From CADEFX01 sp050260355 (GTDB lineage Bacteria > Pseudomonadota > Alphaproteobacteria > Rhizobiales > Hyphomicrobiaceae): DNA of 33,925 bases. A program made the position numbers and the translations under genes. The DNA is taken from positions 1 to 33,925 of the forward strand of contig JBLNBZ010000111.1 in NCBI GenBank assembly GCA_050260355.1. The letters are read 5' to 3'. The notes under the pieces are model-generated. The model worked only from the letters and a program-made list of their open reading frames with translations, did not search any database and was not told where the DNA came from. Shown piece after piece: positions 1 to 8,173 of this stretch; position 1 is the stretch's first letter, and the number at the start of each line of letters is the position of its first letter.

Positions 1-51
1 GAGGGTTGCGGGAGTATCGGCGTCGCCAAGCACAGCCGCCCCGCAAATGTC

Positions 52-74
52 ATCCTCGGGCTCGGCCCGAGGAT
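52..74. repeat. Palindromic intergenic repeat (10-bp stem)
   Basis: A perfect inverted repeat: ATCCTCGGGC (52-61), a 3-base loop, then GCCCGAGGAT (65-74). From memory, palindromes of this CCTCGGG...CCCGAGG type are scattered between genes in many Hyphomicrobiales genomes, so this is probably a copy of such a family and not a gene-specific operator. No T-run follows it, so I do not call it a terminator. No gene was recognised in positions 1-247. Confidence 0.6.
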
Positions 75-129
75 CCATCTCTCCACGAGCGCACGTCCCT
101 AGATTAGGACAACCGCCCTCCGCTGCGGG

Positions 130-163
130 CCCGGAAGCCGCGCTCTAAGCGCGGCTATCCGGG
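130..163. repeat. Second palindromic repeat (15-bp stem, one bulge)
   Basis: CCCGGA plus AGCCGCGCT (130-144) pairs with AGCGCGGCT plus TCCGGG (148-156 and 158-163). The loop is CTA and A157 is a single bulged base. It lies 55 bases from the first palindrome and has a different sequence, so the left edge of the window carries at least two unrelated REP-like elements in tandem. A weak terminator role cannot be excluded because ATCTTTC follows. Confidence 0.55.
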
Positions 164-210
164 ATCTTTCCCGCTCGACCCGACCCGTCGCTCACCGCTC
201 AAAACCTTCT

Positions 211-224
211 CCCCGCGCGCGGGG
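211..224. repeat. GC palindrome downstream of the acyl-CoA dehydrogenase gene
   Basis: CCCCGCGCGCGGGG is a perfect 14-base palindrome located 23 bases past the stop of the leftward acyl-CoA dehydrogenase gene. Read leftward it is followed by AGAAGGTTTTG, so it could be a weak intrinsic terminator. It could equally be the core of a third intergenic repeat. Confidence 0.35.
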
Positions 225-247
225 GGGAGGCCGCGCCGGGGCGCGCA

Positions 248-1405
248 TCAGAAGATGCGGTCCACCGGCAGGCCCAGCGCCATCGCGCCGCAATACTCCG
301 CCTGCGCACCCGAACGCAGAGGGTGATAGCGCGCGCCCTGGATGTCGCGGAACCGACGCTCCAACCCGTTGGCACGATAGAAGCCCGCGCCTCCGGCAAC
401 CTCCATGGCATATTCCACGGCCGCGATCGCATGCCGCGCCACGAGCTGGCGGCCGATCATCACCTGGTTGACGGTCGCCGCCGAAGGCGCGTTGATGCGC
501 ACGGCAGCGAGCATCAGGTCATGACCGAGGCGGGCCGCCGTCAGCTCCGTGTCCATCCGCCCCGCAAGCTCGATCGCGTGGCGATCCGGCTCCTTCCTCT
601 TGGCGAGCCCAATGGCGATGTCGCGCGCGCGCTCTGCCACGCCGAGATAGACCGCGTAGATGAGCGGGAACGCGATGGTGGCGATGATCTGGAACAGCGG
701 GTGCCACTCTCCCGCCTTGCGCCGCGCGGCAACCGCGGCCTCGGGGACGACGTGCCCGTCGATCTGAACGTCGTGGGAGCCGGTGCCGCGCATGCCGAGC
801 GTTCGCCACGTATCGAGCACCTTCACGTGCGGAGAGGTCATCGGCAGGGCGAAATGCAGGACGGTCGGCGCCTCCCCCTCGCTGTGCAGGACCGCACCGG
901 TCATGAAAAGATCGCCCAGCGGGGAAGACGACGTGAACACCTTGCGGGCCGTGATGCGGTAGCCGCCCTCGACCTTCTCCGCCTTTCCCGAACCGTCGAT
1001 CCAATCCGATCCTCCGCTCGTGAGCAGGATGATGCTCTCGTTGGCGACGCGCTTCAGCAGCGGCTCGGCGGCAGTGAGCTTCTGATGCGCCCAGCGCCAC
1101 GCGGGGATCGCCACCTGATGCGTGTGCATGGACAAGGCGAGGGCCGTCGAGCCGCAGTAGCGCGCCAGCGTGCGCAGCATCATGGCCAGCTCGTCTACAT
1201 CGGCTCCGCTGCCGCCCAGCGCGGTCGGCACGCCTGCGGCGACGAGCCCCGATACTTTGAGCAGCTCGAAATTGTCGGCGACGAAGCGATCCTCGTCGGC
1301 GGCTTCCTGTGCCCTTCGCGCAAAAATCGGGCCTAGCTCGTGCGCGATGTCGACGAGGCTTTTCTCGGGAGCCGGGTCGGCTTTGACGGCTGTGGTCGCG
1401 TTCAT
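248..1405 (-). CDS. Acyl-CoA dehydrogenase family flavoprotein
   Basis: A 385-residue protein of the acyl-CoA dehydrogenase fold: an N-terminal helical domain, a central beta domain with the flavin-contacting stretch around ITARKVFTSSSPLGD, and a C-terminal helical domain ending in VAGGAGFYRANGLERRFRDIQGARYHPL. That C-terminal pattern resembles the Acyl-CoA_dh_2 branch, which includes DszC/SfnB-like flavin monooxygenases as well as true dehydrogenases, so the substrate and even the reaction type are open. The ATG at 1405 is chosen because AAGGGAG sits a few bases upstream; the frame stays open to 1462 but has no better start. The gene is divergent from the HxlR-type regulator at 1646, which probably controls it. 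No partner electron-transfer gene is adjacent. Confidence 0.9.
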   Translation of the reverse strand: MNATTAVKADPAPEKSLVDIAHELGPIFARRAQEAADEDRFVADNFELLKVSGLVAAGVPTALGGSGADVDELAMMLRTLARYCGSTALALSMHTHQVAIPAWRWAHQKLTAAEPLLKRVANESIILLTSGGSDWIDGSGKAEKVEGGYRITARKVFTSSSPLGDLFMTGAVLHSEGEAPTVLHFALPMTSPHVKVLDTWRTLGMRGTGSHDVQIDGHVVPEAAVAARRKAGEWHPLFQIIATIAFPLIYAVYLGVAERARDIAIGLAKRKEPDRHAIELAGRMDTELTAARLGHDLMLAAVRINAPSAATVNQVMIGRQLVARHAIAAVEYAMEVAGGAGFYRANGLERRFRDIQGARYHPLRSGAQAEYCGAMALGLPVDRIF

Positions 1406-1581
1406 GAAAAATCTCCCTTCAATGAATGGGGGTGAACTGTCGGCGCACAACATGCCCGCCAAAGCCGCCGAGCATCCAGTTCAGGAAGTGTAGCGATCAG
1501 CAAAAATGCTAATGCGACGCTTCTAAGGGACTGTGATAACAGCGATTTATTATGCAGCGGTGACGCCATCGAGGGCGCGCA

Positions 1582-1596
1582 CTACATTATCTGTAG
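1582..1596. promoter_or_regulatory. Candidate operator in the divergent intergenic region
   Basis: CTACA-TTATC-TGTAG is a 5+5 inverted repeat in the 240-base gap between the acyl-CoA dehydrogenase and HxlR-type genes. It is about 50 bases before the regulator's GTG. HxlR dimers commonly bind short dyads of this kind, so it is a reasonable autoregulation site. The stem is short and could occur by chance. Confidence 0.3.
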
Positions 1597-1645
1597 CAGG
1601 TGATCAGCTTGATGACTGTCAGCAGACTTTGAGGGGAGAAGAGCC

Positions 1646-2350
1646 GTGGAGACGCGATACACCCCGGGCAGCTACGGCCAGTTCTGTCCGGTGGCGATGG
1701 CAGCCGAGATCGTCTGCTCGCGCTGGACGGTGCTCGTGCTGCGGGAGCTGCTCTGCGGCAGCACGCGGTTCAACGAGCTGCGACGCGGCGTGCCGCTGAT
1801 GTCGCCCACGCTGCTGTCCAAGCGCCTCAAGGAGCTCGAGGAGGGAGGCGTCATCCGCGCCATTCCGACTGCTCAGGCCGGGGTGTTCGAGTACAGGCTC
1901 ACCGAAGCCGGGGAGGATCTGCGGCCCGTCGTCATGTCGCTCGGCATGTGGGGACAGCGCTGGGTCGAATCCTCCCTCTCGCTCAAGAACCTCGATCCGT
2001 CGCTCCTGATGTGGGACATGCGCCGCAACCTGGATCCGACGCCGCTGCCTCCGCGCCGCTGCACGATCAGCTTCCTGTTTCCCGAGGTCAACTCCGGCAA
2101 GCGATCGTGGTGGCTCGTCATCGACGACGGCAAGGTCGACCTGTGCTCGACCAATCCCGGCTTCGACATTGATCTCTTCGTGCGCAGCTCGCTCAGAAGC
2201 ATGACCGCGGTCTGGATGGGTCTTTCGACCGTCGAGAAGGAGACCGAGGCGCGCCAGATGGAGCTGATTGGGGACAAGACCCTCGCCGAGTCCATGCAGC
2301 GGTGGCTTGGCCTCAGTCCCTTCGCAAAGGAGAAGCGCGCGGTGGCGTGA
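1646..2350 (+). CDS. HxlR-family winged-helix transcriptional regulator with extra C-terminal domain
   Basis: A 234-residue protein. Residues 1 to about 105 form an HxlR-type winged helix: CPVAMAAEIVCSRWTVLVLR, then GSTRFNELRRGVPLMSPTLL (recognition helix region), then LKELEEGGVIRAIP and the wing. HxlR proteins are usually 100-150 residues; here a further 130 residues follow, which look like the SCP2/sterol-carrier-like domain seen in a subset of the family and could bind a hydrophobic ligand. The start is GTG at 1646 with GAGGGGAG ten bases or so upstream. It is divergent from the acyl-CoA dehydrogenase gene, suggesting ligand-responsive control of lipid-like substrate oxidation. The DNA-binding call is firm; the ligand domain is inferred. 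Confidence 0.87.
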   Translation: METRYTPGSYGQFCPVAMAAEIVCSRWTVLVLRELLCGSTRFNELRRGVPLMSPTLLSKRLKELEEGGVIRAIPTAQAGVFEYRLTEAGEDLRPVVMSLGMWGQRWVESSLSLKNLDPSLLMWDMRRNLDPTPLPPRRCTISFLFPEVNSGKRSWWLVIDDGKVDLCSTNPGFDIDLFVRSSLRSMTAVWMGLSTVEKETEARQMELIGDKTLAESMQRWLGLSPFAKEKRAVA

Positions 2351-2445
2351 TCGGTGGCGCCGCGCTCTGAACCGGCAACGCCAGCAACCGCCGGCGCCTG
2401 TGGCATCCCCACTCCAGCGCGCGCTGACGCCGCTGCGCGGGCCTC

Positions 2446-4107
2446 TTACCGCCGCTCGAACCGCTTGAACTTGATGCGATGCGGCTCGACCGCGGCGTCG
2501 CCGAGCCGGCGCTTCTTGTCCGCCTCGTAATCGGCGAAGTTGCCCTCGAACCACTCGACGTGGCTGTCACCCTCGAACGCCAGAATGTGCGTGGCGATGC
2601 GATCCAGGAAGAAGCGATCGTGGCTGATTACGACCGCGCAGCCGGGAAAGTCCTCCAGAGCCGCCTCCAGCGCCGACAGCGTCTCGGTGTCGAGATCGTT
2701 GGTCGGCTCGTCGAGCAGCAGCAGGTTGCCGCCCTCCTTCAGCATCTTGGCAAGATGCACGCGGTTGCGCTCACCGCCCGAGAGCAGCCCGACCTTCTTC
2801 TGCTGGTCGGGGCCTTTGAAGTTGAACCAGCTCACATAGGCGCGCGAGTTGACCTCTTTCTTGCCGCCGAGCATCATCTGGTCGAGACCGCCCGAGATCT
2901 CCTCCCACACGGTCTTCTTGTCGTCGAGGTGGTCACGCGACTGGTCGACGTAGGAGAGCTTGACCGTCTCGCCCAGGCGAATGGTGCCTTTGTCCGGCTT
3001 GTCCTGCCCGGTGATCATGCGAAACAGCGTGGTCTTGCCGGCGCCGTTCGGGCCGATGACGCCGACGATGCCGCCAGGCGGCAGCTTGAAGGACAGGTTG
3101 TCGATCAGCAGGCGATCGCCGAATCCTTTCGACAAGCCTTCGACCTCCACCACGAAGCCGCCGAGCCGGGGTCCCGGAGCGATCTGGATCGTCGCCTTGC
3201 CCACCTCGTCGCGCCCCGCTTCCTCCGCGAGCTTCTCGTAGGCCTGGATGCGCGCCTTGGACTTGGCCTGCCGCGCCTTGGGCGACGACCTGATCCATTC
3301 CAGCTCGCGCTTGAGCGTGCGCTGCTTCGACTCCTCCTGCCCCTTCTCGACCTCCAGCCGCTTGGCCTTCTGCTCCAGCCAGCTCGAGTAGTTGCCCTTG
3401 TACGGCACGCCCTGCCCGCGATCGAGCTCCAGCGTCCACTCCGTGATGTTGTCGAGGAAGTAGCGGTCGTGCGTCACGACCATGATGCAGCCGGAGTACT
3501 CCTTGAGGTAGCGCTCGAGCCAGGCCACCGATTCCGCGTCGAGATGGTTCGTGGGCTCATCGAGCAGCAGAATGTCCGGCTTGGCGAGCAGCAGCTTGGT
3601 GAGCGCCACGCGCCGCTTCTCGCCGCCGGAGAGCTTCGTGACGTCGGCGTCGCTCGGCGGGCAGCGCAAGGCATCGAGCGCCTGCTCCACCTGCGTGTCG
3701 AGATCCCACAACCCCTGCGCCTCGATCTCGTCCTGCAGCTTCGCCATCTCGTCGGCGGTCTCGTCCGAGTAGTTGGCCGCCAGCTCGTTGTAGCGATCGA
3801 CCAGCGCCTTCTTCTCCGCCACACCCTCCATGGCGTTGCCGAGCACGTCCTTGTCCGCATCGAGCTCGGGCTCCTGCGGCAGATAGCCGACCCTGATGCC
3901 GTCGGCGGCCCACGCCTCGCCCTGGAAGTCCTCGAGCTCCCCCGCCATGATCTTCAGAAGCGTCGACTTGCCCGCACCGTTCAGCCCCACCACGCCGATC
4001 TTGGCGCCGGGATAGAAGGACAGGTTGATGTCTTTCAGCACCTGCTTGCCGCCCGGATAGGTCTTGGACAGGCGGTGCATGTGATAGACGTACTGCGGGT
4101 TCGCCAC
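2446..4107 (-). CDS. ettA: Energy-dependent translational throttle protein EttA (ABC-F ATPase)
   Basis: A 553-residue soluble ABC-F protein with two ATPase domains and no membrane segments. Domain 1 has Walker A GLNGAGKST, signature LSGGEKRR and Walker B LLLDEPTNHLD. Domain 2 has GPNGAGKTT, LSGGERNR and LLLLDEPTNDLD. The linker between them (P-site tRNA interaction motif) contains NYSSWLEQKAKRLE and ELEWIRSSPKARQ, as in E. coli EttA (555 residues). EttA binds the ribosomal E site and gates the first elongation step according to the ADP/ATP ratio. The start is GTG at 4107, with AAGGAG seven bases upstream; an in-frame ATG at 4128 lies before that site and is unlikely to be used. It is co-directional with the rhomboid gene 89 bases upstream. 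Confidence 0.96.
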   Translation of the reverse strand: MANPQYVYHMHRLSKTYPGGKQVLKDINLSFYPGAKIGVVGLNGAGKSTLLKIMAGELEDFQGEAWAADGIRVGYLPQEPELDADKDVLGNAMEGVAEKKALVDRYNELAANYSDETADEMAKLQDEIEAQGLWDLDTQVEQALDALRCPPSDADVTKLSGGEKRRVALTKLLLAKPDILLLDEPTNHLDAESVAWLERYLKEYSGCIMVVTHDRYFLDNITEWTLELDRGQGVPYKGNYSSWLEQKAKRLEVEKGQEESKQRTLKRELEWIRSSPKARQAKSKARIQAYEKLAEEAGRDEVGKATIQIAPGPRLGGFVVEVEGLSKGFGDRLLIDNLSFKLPPGGIVGVIGPNGAGKTTLFRMITGQDKPDKGTIRLGETVKLSYVDQSRDHLDDKKTVWEEISGGLDQMMLGGKKEVNSRAYVSWFNFKGPDQQKKVGLLSGGERNRVHLAKMLKEGGNLLLLDEPTNDLDTETLSALEAALEDFPGCAVVISHDRFFLDRIATHILAFEGDSHVEWFEGNFADYEADKKRRLGDAAVEPHRIKFKRFERR

Positions 4108-4196
4108 GGGCGCACTCCTTAGGAACAAGTAGGAATTGGGGATCGCCGCGCTTGTAGCGCATGCGCGCGGGCAGCCTCAAGTGCCGATGCGCCAGG

Positions 4197-4976
4197 CTAG
4201 CGCGACGACCACCAGCCTGAGCCGGGCCCCATGAGCTGGGCGCGCCGCTCGAACTGGCGCTCGTAATCGCGATTGGCCCAGGGACCGCCGGCGGCGGCCG
4301 ATCCCGACTGCGGCTGCAAGGGGCCGAGCAGGAAAACGCCCGCCAGGAAGCCGCCGATATGGGCCCACCAGGCCACTCCCCCTGCACTGGAGAGGAACAG
4401 CTCGCTCGTTCCCTGCAGCAGCTGAAAGAAGAACCAGATGCCTGCGAACATCAGCGCCGGAATGCTGAAGAAGAACGGGAAGATGAAGATCGGCACGAGA
4501 ACGCGGACCCAGGCATAGGGGAAGCGGACGGCATAGGCGCCGATTACGCCGGCGATCGCGCCCGACGCTCCCAGCGCCGGTATGGGCGAGGTCGCGTTGA
4601 AGACCACATGTGTCGCGCTGGCGATCACGGCGGCCGCCAGGTAGAGGGCAAGGAACCGGGCAGGCCCCAGCCGATCCTCGAGCGCGGGCCCGAAGATGTA
4701 GAGCGTCCACAGGTTCAGGATGATGTGGAGCCAGCCGCCGTGCATGAACGTGTTCGTCAGGAACGGCGTCACGTCCAACGGCGACAGCCCGTACTGAGCG
4801 GCCCAGGATGGGCTGAAATAGCGCAGCGGAACGAGCGCGTGCTCGAGCAGGAAAATCTGCTCCTCGCGCCCGCTCAGCGTGAGCTGATAGCCGAACACGG
4901 CGATATTCAGCGCGATGATCGCCCACACCACCACCGGATCGCGCGAGCGCGCAACACTGTCTCGAAGGGGGAACAC
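4197..4976 (-). CDS. Rhomboid family intramembrane serine protease
   Basis: A 259-residue polytopic membrane protein with about six hydrophobic segments. Rhomboid signatures are all present: HGGWLHIILNLW (TM2, His79 and Asn88), the catalytic serine in GASGA (Ser138), and the catalytic histidine in AHIGGF (His206). The C-terminal tail (about 40 residues, PWANRDYERQFERR) is soluble. Rhomboids cleave transmembrane substrates within the bilayer; the substrate here is unknown. The frame is open from a TTG at 5054, but the GTG at 4976 gives the usual N-terminus (FPLRDSVARSRDPVVV) and has GAGG about ten bases upstream, so I prefer it. It is divergent from the DsbA-like gene. Confidence 0.9.
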   Translation of the reverse strand: MFPLRDSVARSRDPVVVWAIIALNIAVFGYQLTLSGREEQIFLLEHALVPLRYFSPSWAAQYGLSPLDVTPFLTNTFMHGGWLHIILNLWTLYIFGPALEDRLGPARFLALYLAAAVIASATHVVFNATSPIPALGASGAIAGVIGAYAVRFPYAWVRVLVPIFIFPFFFSIPALMFAGIWFFFQLLQGTSELFLSSAGGVAWWAHIGGFLAGVFLLGPLQPQSGSAAAGGPWANRDYERQFERRAQLMGPGSGWWSSR

Positions 4977-5156
4977 GCCGTCGCGACCTCGACTGCTGCG
5001 GACCAATCGTCCGTACGGAGCTGGAAATGTGGGAACGCGAAACGAGCCGGACAAGCTGCCGCATTTGTTACTCGGGGCCGCAGCACCCGCGTGCTATCCA
5101 TATCGAGGCAAGGTTAAGGCCTTTCCTGCAGGCCGCAAGCCGCCCGGGTGCGCAGC

Positions 5157-5807
5157 ATGACCCAAACCCATTTCGTCTACTTCGCCGATCCTATGTGCTC
5201 CTGGTGCTATGGGTTCTCGCCCGTGATGGCGGCGCTTGCCGACCGCTTTCAGGGCCGCATCGGCCTCAGGCTGGTGATGGGCGGGCTGCGCGCAGGCAAC
5301 ACGCGTGCCATGCGCGAGCAGGACAAGGACTATATCCGCGGCGCCTGGACGCGCGTCGGTGAGACCTCGGGCCAGCCGTTCGACTTCTCCTTCTTCGATC
5401 GCGAGGGCTTCGTGTACGATACGGAGCCGGCCTGCCGCGCCGTGGTGGCCATGCGGCGGCTCGCTCCCGGCCAAGCGCTCGGCTTCATGTCGGCGATCCA
5501 GCGCGCGTTCTATGCCCGCAACGAGGACGTGACGCAGACCGACGTGCTTGCGCGGCTCGCCCAGGACGAGACCGGCATCGATCAGCCGACGTTCTCGGCA
5601 GAGTTCCTCGGCTCCGAGACCCGCAACGAGACGTTCCGCGACTTCCTCACCGCGCAGGATGCCGGCGTGCAGGGCTTTCCCTGTCTCGTAGTCGGTACGG
5701 GCGCGGGACCCTATGCGCTCGTCACCAACGGCTTCCGCCCGATCGATGGCCTGCCCGAGGCGATCGAGACGTGGCTCAGCCAGGCGCAACCGCCGGCGCC
5801 GAGTTGA
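5157..5807 (+). CDS. DsbA-family thioredoxin-fold oxidoreductase
   Basis: About 216 residues, with no signal peptide, so probably cytoplasmic. The N-terminal beta strand leads into a CSWC redox motif (ADPMCSWCYGFSP), followed by a helical insertion and a C-terminal thioredoxin half with the cis-proline region GVQGFPCLVVG. This matches the FrnE/DsbA-like group (PF01323), which includes protein-disulfide isomerases and 2-hydroxychromene-2-carboxylate isomerase relatives; the intact CxxC favours a redox role. ATG at 5157 is chosen; a GTG at 5148 is in frame and neither has a strong ribosome binding site. The stop is one base from the stop of the convergent MFS gene. Confidence 0.85.
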   Translation: MTQTHFVYFADPMCSWCYGFSPVMAALADRFQGRIGLRLVMGGLRAGNTRAMREQDKDYIRGAWTRVGETSGQPFDFSFFDREGFVYDTEPACRAVVAMRRLAPGQALGFMSAIQRAFYARNEDVTQTDVLARLAQDETGIDQPTFSAEFLGSETRNETFRDFLTAQDAGVQGFPCLVVGTGAGPYALVTNGFRPIDGLPEAIETWLSQAQPPAPS

Positions 5808-5808
5808 C

Positions 5809-7236
5809 TCAGCGTCCGGCGGACGGAGAGGATGCCGGATCGGCAATCTGGCGCGGCCCCGCGACCCGCCCGCTGATCTCCTCGCCTGCGCTCGCCGGCA
5901 GCCGCAGCATCGCCAGCGACGTCAACGACGACAGCATGGCGACGACAATGAAAGCCGTCGAGAAGTCGGCGGTAACGGGCGTGTGCCGCCCGGCGACCCA
6001 CTCGGACGCCTCCAGCACCATGGCGCCGATGGCCACGCCGAAGCTGACGGAGACCTGCTGGGCCACGGTCGCCATGCTGGTTGCGGCGCCGATCTGGCGC
6101 GACTCCAGATCCGCATAGGTGATCGCCGAAAGACTGGTGAACTGCAGCGAGCGCGAGAAGCCGCCGATCAGCAGCACCAGCGAGATGAGCAGGTGCGGCG
6201 TGGCTGCCGTCCAGAACGCATTCACCATCAGCAGGCCGGACGCGATCAATCCGTTGGCGATCAATAACCGGCGAAAGCCGTACTTGTGGAGGAACAGCCG
6301 CGCCACGGGCTTCATCGCGAAAGCCCCGATCGCCCCGGCGAAGGTGATGAGCCCGGAGCTCCAGGCATCGAGCCCGAAGCCGAGCTGGAGCATCAGCGGC
6401 AGCAGAAACGCCGTCGCCCCCACGCCGAGCCGGAACAGCGTGCCGCCGAGGATGCCGGCCTCGAACGTCTTGAATCGCAGAAGCCGCAAGTCGAGGAGCG
6501 GCTGGGCGATGCTGTAGGCGTGGCGCACGTAGGCATAAAGGGATACGGCGCCGACGGCCAGGCACGCCAACGCCACCTCGGGCGGCGCAATGCGGCGGCC
6601 GCTGACGGCTAGTCCCGCCACCAGTCCTCCGAGCCCCAATCCGGACAGCACGAAGCCTTTGGCATCGAGCGGCGCCGTCTCGTGCTTGTTGTCGGGAATG
6701 AACAAGGTCGCCAGGACGATGCCGAGAACACCGATCGGAATGTTGACGAAGAAGATCCACCGCCAGTCGGTGTACGTGACGATGAAGCCGCCGAGCGGCG
6801 GCCCCATCATCGGCCCGATCAGCGACGGCATCGCCAGGAACGACAGCGCACGCACGAGCTCGTTCTTCGGCACGGCGCGCACCACCACCATGCGGCCGAC
6901 CGGCACCATCATGGCGCCGCCCGCGCCTTGCACCGCCCGCCAGAGCACGAATTGACCGAGGGAGGCGGAGAACGCGCAGCCGACCGAGGCCAGCATGAAG
7001 ACGACGAGCGCCACGCGAAAGGTTGTGCATGCGCCCACGCGATCGGCGACCCAGCCGCTGACCGGAATGAAAACCGCGAGGCTGATCAGATACGACGTGA
7101 CGGCGAGCTTGAGGGAGATCGGATCGAGGTTGAGATCGCGGGCAATGGTGGGAAGGGCCGTCGCCAGGATCGTGGAATCCGTGTTCTCCATGAAGAGGGC
7201 GGTCGCGACGACCAATGGCACGATAGGGAAGGGCAT
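5809..7236 (-). CDS. MFS transporter, DHA2 (EmrB/QacA-like) drug:H+ antiporter family
   Basis: A 475-residue integral membrane protein with about fourteen hydrophobic segments, as in the 14-TM DHA2 group. Family motifs are visible: ENTDSTILATALPTIA in TM1 and GWVADRVGACTTFR (motif A loop), plus GGAMMVPVGRMVVVRAVP and LAMPSLIGPMMGPPLGGFI (antiporter motif C region). It is likely an exporter of small lipophilic compounds or a metabolite; the substrate cannot be read from sequence. The ATG at 7236 has GAGGAG about 15 bases upstream, which is far. It is the last gene of a leftward run, 62 bases after the bicupin gene. Confidence 0.92.
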   Translation of the reverse strand: MPFPIVPLVVATALFMENTDSTILATALPTIARDLNLDPISLKLAVTSYLISLAVFIPVSGWVADRVGACTTFRVALVVFMLASVGCAFSASLGQFVLWRAVQGAGGAMMVPVGRMVVVRAVPKNELVRALSFLAMPSLIGPMMGPPLGGFIVTYTDWRWIFFVNIPIGVLGIVLATLFIPDNKHETAPLDAKGFVLSGLGLGGLVAGLAVSGRRIAPPEVALACLAVGAVSLYAYVRHAYSIAQPLLDLRLLRFKTFEAGILGGTLFRLGVGATAFLLPLMLQLGFGLDAWSSGLITFAGAIGAFAMKPVARLFLHKYGFRRLLIANGLIASGLLMVNAFWTAATPHLLISLVLLIGGFSRSLQFTSLSAITYADLESRQIGAATSMATVAQQVSVSFGVAIGAMVLEASEWVAGRHTPVTADFSTAFIVVAMLSSLTSLAMLRLPASAGEEISGRVAGPRQIADPASSPSAGR

Positions 7237-7298
7237 GAATCCGCGGAGCCGCTCCTCGGTTGACGAGCCGACGGGAATAAATCCGGCGTGCTACCTTG

Positions 7299-8081
7299 TC
7301 ACGCCGCCGGCCTCGATTGGATGGGGGCAAATCGCGGAAACTGCAGGACGAGCAGGTCGAGGCCGTCCGCGCCGGCCTGGACCGGCGGCAGCTCCTCAGC
7401 GGGCGAGATGAAGATCGTCGACCATTTCGGCAGCTCCCTACCCTCGTGCAGCGCCGTGCCGCTGGCGACGAGCAGGTAGCGCCCGCCCTCGTTGCGCAAT
7501 TGCGGCATCGCCGGCACGGCATGGCCGGGTCCGAGCCGGCACATGGAGACGGCCAGTCCGTCAGACTCAGGAGCAACAATCATCTCCATCTGAACCGAAC
7601 CGCGCAGCTTGCGCTCGCTGTCGTCGGCAACGGCAATGCCGCTGACCATCCGCGTGCGCTGATTGCCCTTCTTCAACTTGTCCAAAGCTGCTGGCACGTA
7701 CTTGGCGCCGGGATCCCAGCGCTGGCGGAGCGTGAAGTAGCTCAGGCCCTCAGGACCGGCGACGATCGGACCATAGGGCGTGTGGCCGTTGGCGTACTGC
7801 ACCGTCAGCGGCGGCGCCGGCCTGGCGCCGAGCCGGCCGGAGCCGGCAACGAACACCTGGAATTGGTTGGGCTCGTGGAAGTGGGCGGGCGTCACGGACC
7901 CGGGCGGCTGCGTGACGAGAAATCCCTGCGGACGGCCGTCGTCGTTGACCTCGTTGCCCTCCTGGTAGTGACCGCGCAGTGGCATCGAGCCGACGAACTC
8001 GTTCAGCGTGTACTCCTTGCCGTTCACCTGAACCTGGCGCCGTTTCTGCATGGCGTCGGTCGCCGACGTCACGATCAGCAT
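7299..8081 (-). CDS. Bicupin protein of unknown function
   Basis: A 260-residue soluble protein with no signal peptide. Residues from about 50 to 90 hold a cupin motif (PPGSVTPAHFHEPNQFQVFVAGSGRLG), with HxH and Gln where many cupins have a Glu ligand. A second, weaker cupin half is seen near residues 175-220 (LGPGHAVPAMPQLRNEGGRYLLVASG), lacking the clear histidine pair. The protein therefore looks like a bicupin with one metal site. The ATG at 8081 has GGGAGG six bases upstream; the frame runs upstream into the solute-binding protein gene without a good start. It lies 92 bases after that gene and 62 before the MFS gene. I cannot assign a substrate. Confidence 0.8.
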   Translation of the reverse strand: MLIVTSATDAMQKRRQVQVNGKEYTLNEFVGSMPLRGHYQEGNEVNDDGRPQGFLVTQPPGSVTPAHFHEPNQFQVFVAGSGRLGARPAPPLTVQYANGHTPYGPIVAGPEGLSYFTLRQRWDPGAKYVPAALDKLKKGNQRTRMVSGIAVADDSERKLRGSVQMEMIVAPESDGLAVSMCRLGPGHAVPAMPQLRNEGGRYLLVASGTALHEGRELPKWSTIFISPAEELPPVQAGADGLDLLVLQFPRFAPIQSRPAA

Positions 8082-8173
8082 GCAAAACCTCCCGGGTTGG
8101 CTTGTCGGTTGACGCAAGCCTAGTGGAAGCGACAGCGGCTCGCCAGTGCCGCGATCCCGCCGTTCGCCGCAGC

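Noticed and set aside
2479..4122. Long open frame (547 codons) antisense to ettA
   Set aside because: Shadow of the GC-rich codon pattern of ettA; composition is Arg/Leu/Val/Asp-rich without motifs and the opposite strand is a clear ABC-F protein.
4977..5054. TTG start giving a 26-residue longer rhomboid
   Set aside because: The GTG at 4976 restores the usual family N-terminus and has a ribosome binding site; TTG 5054 has none.
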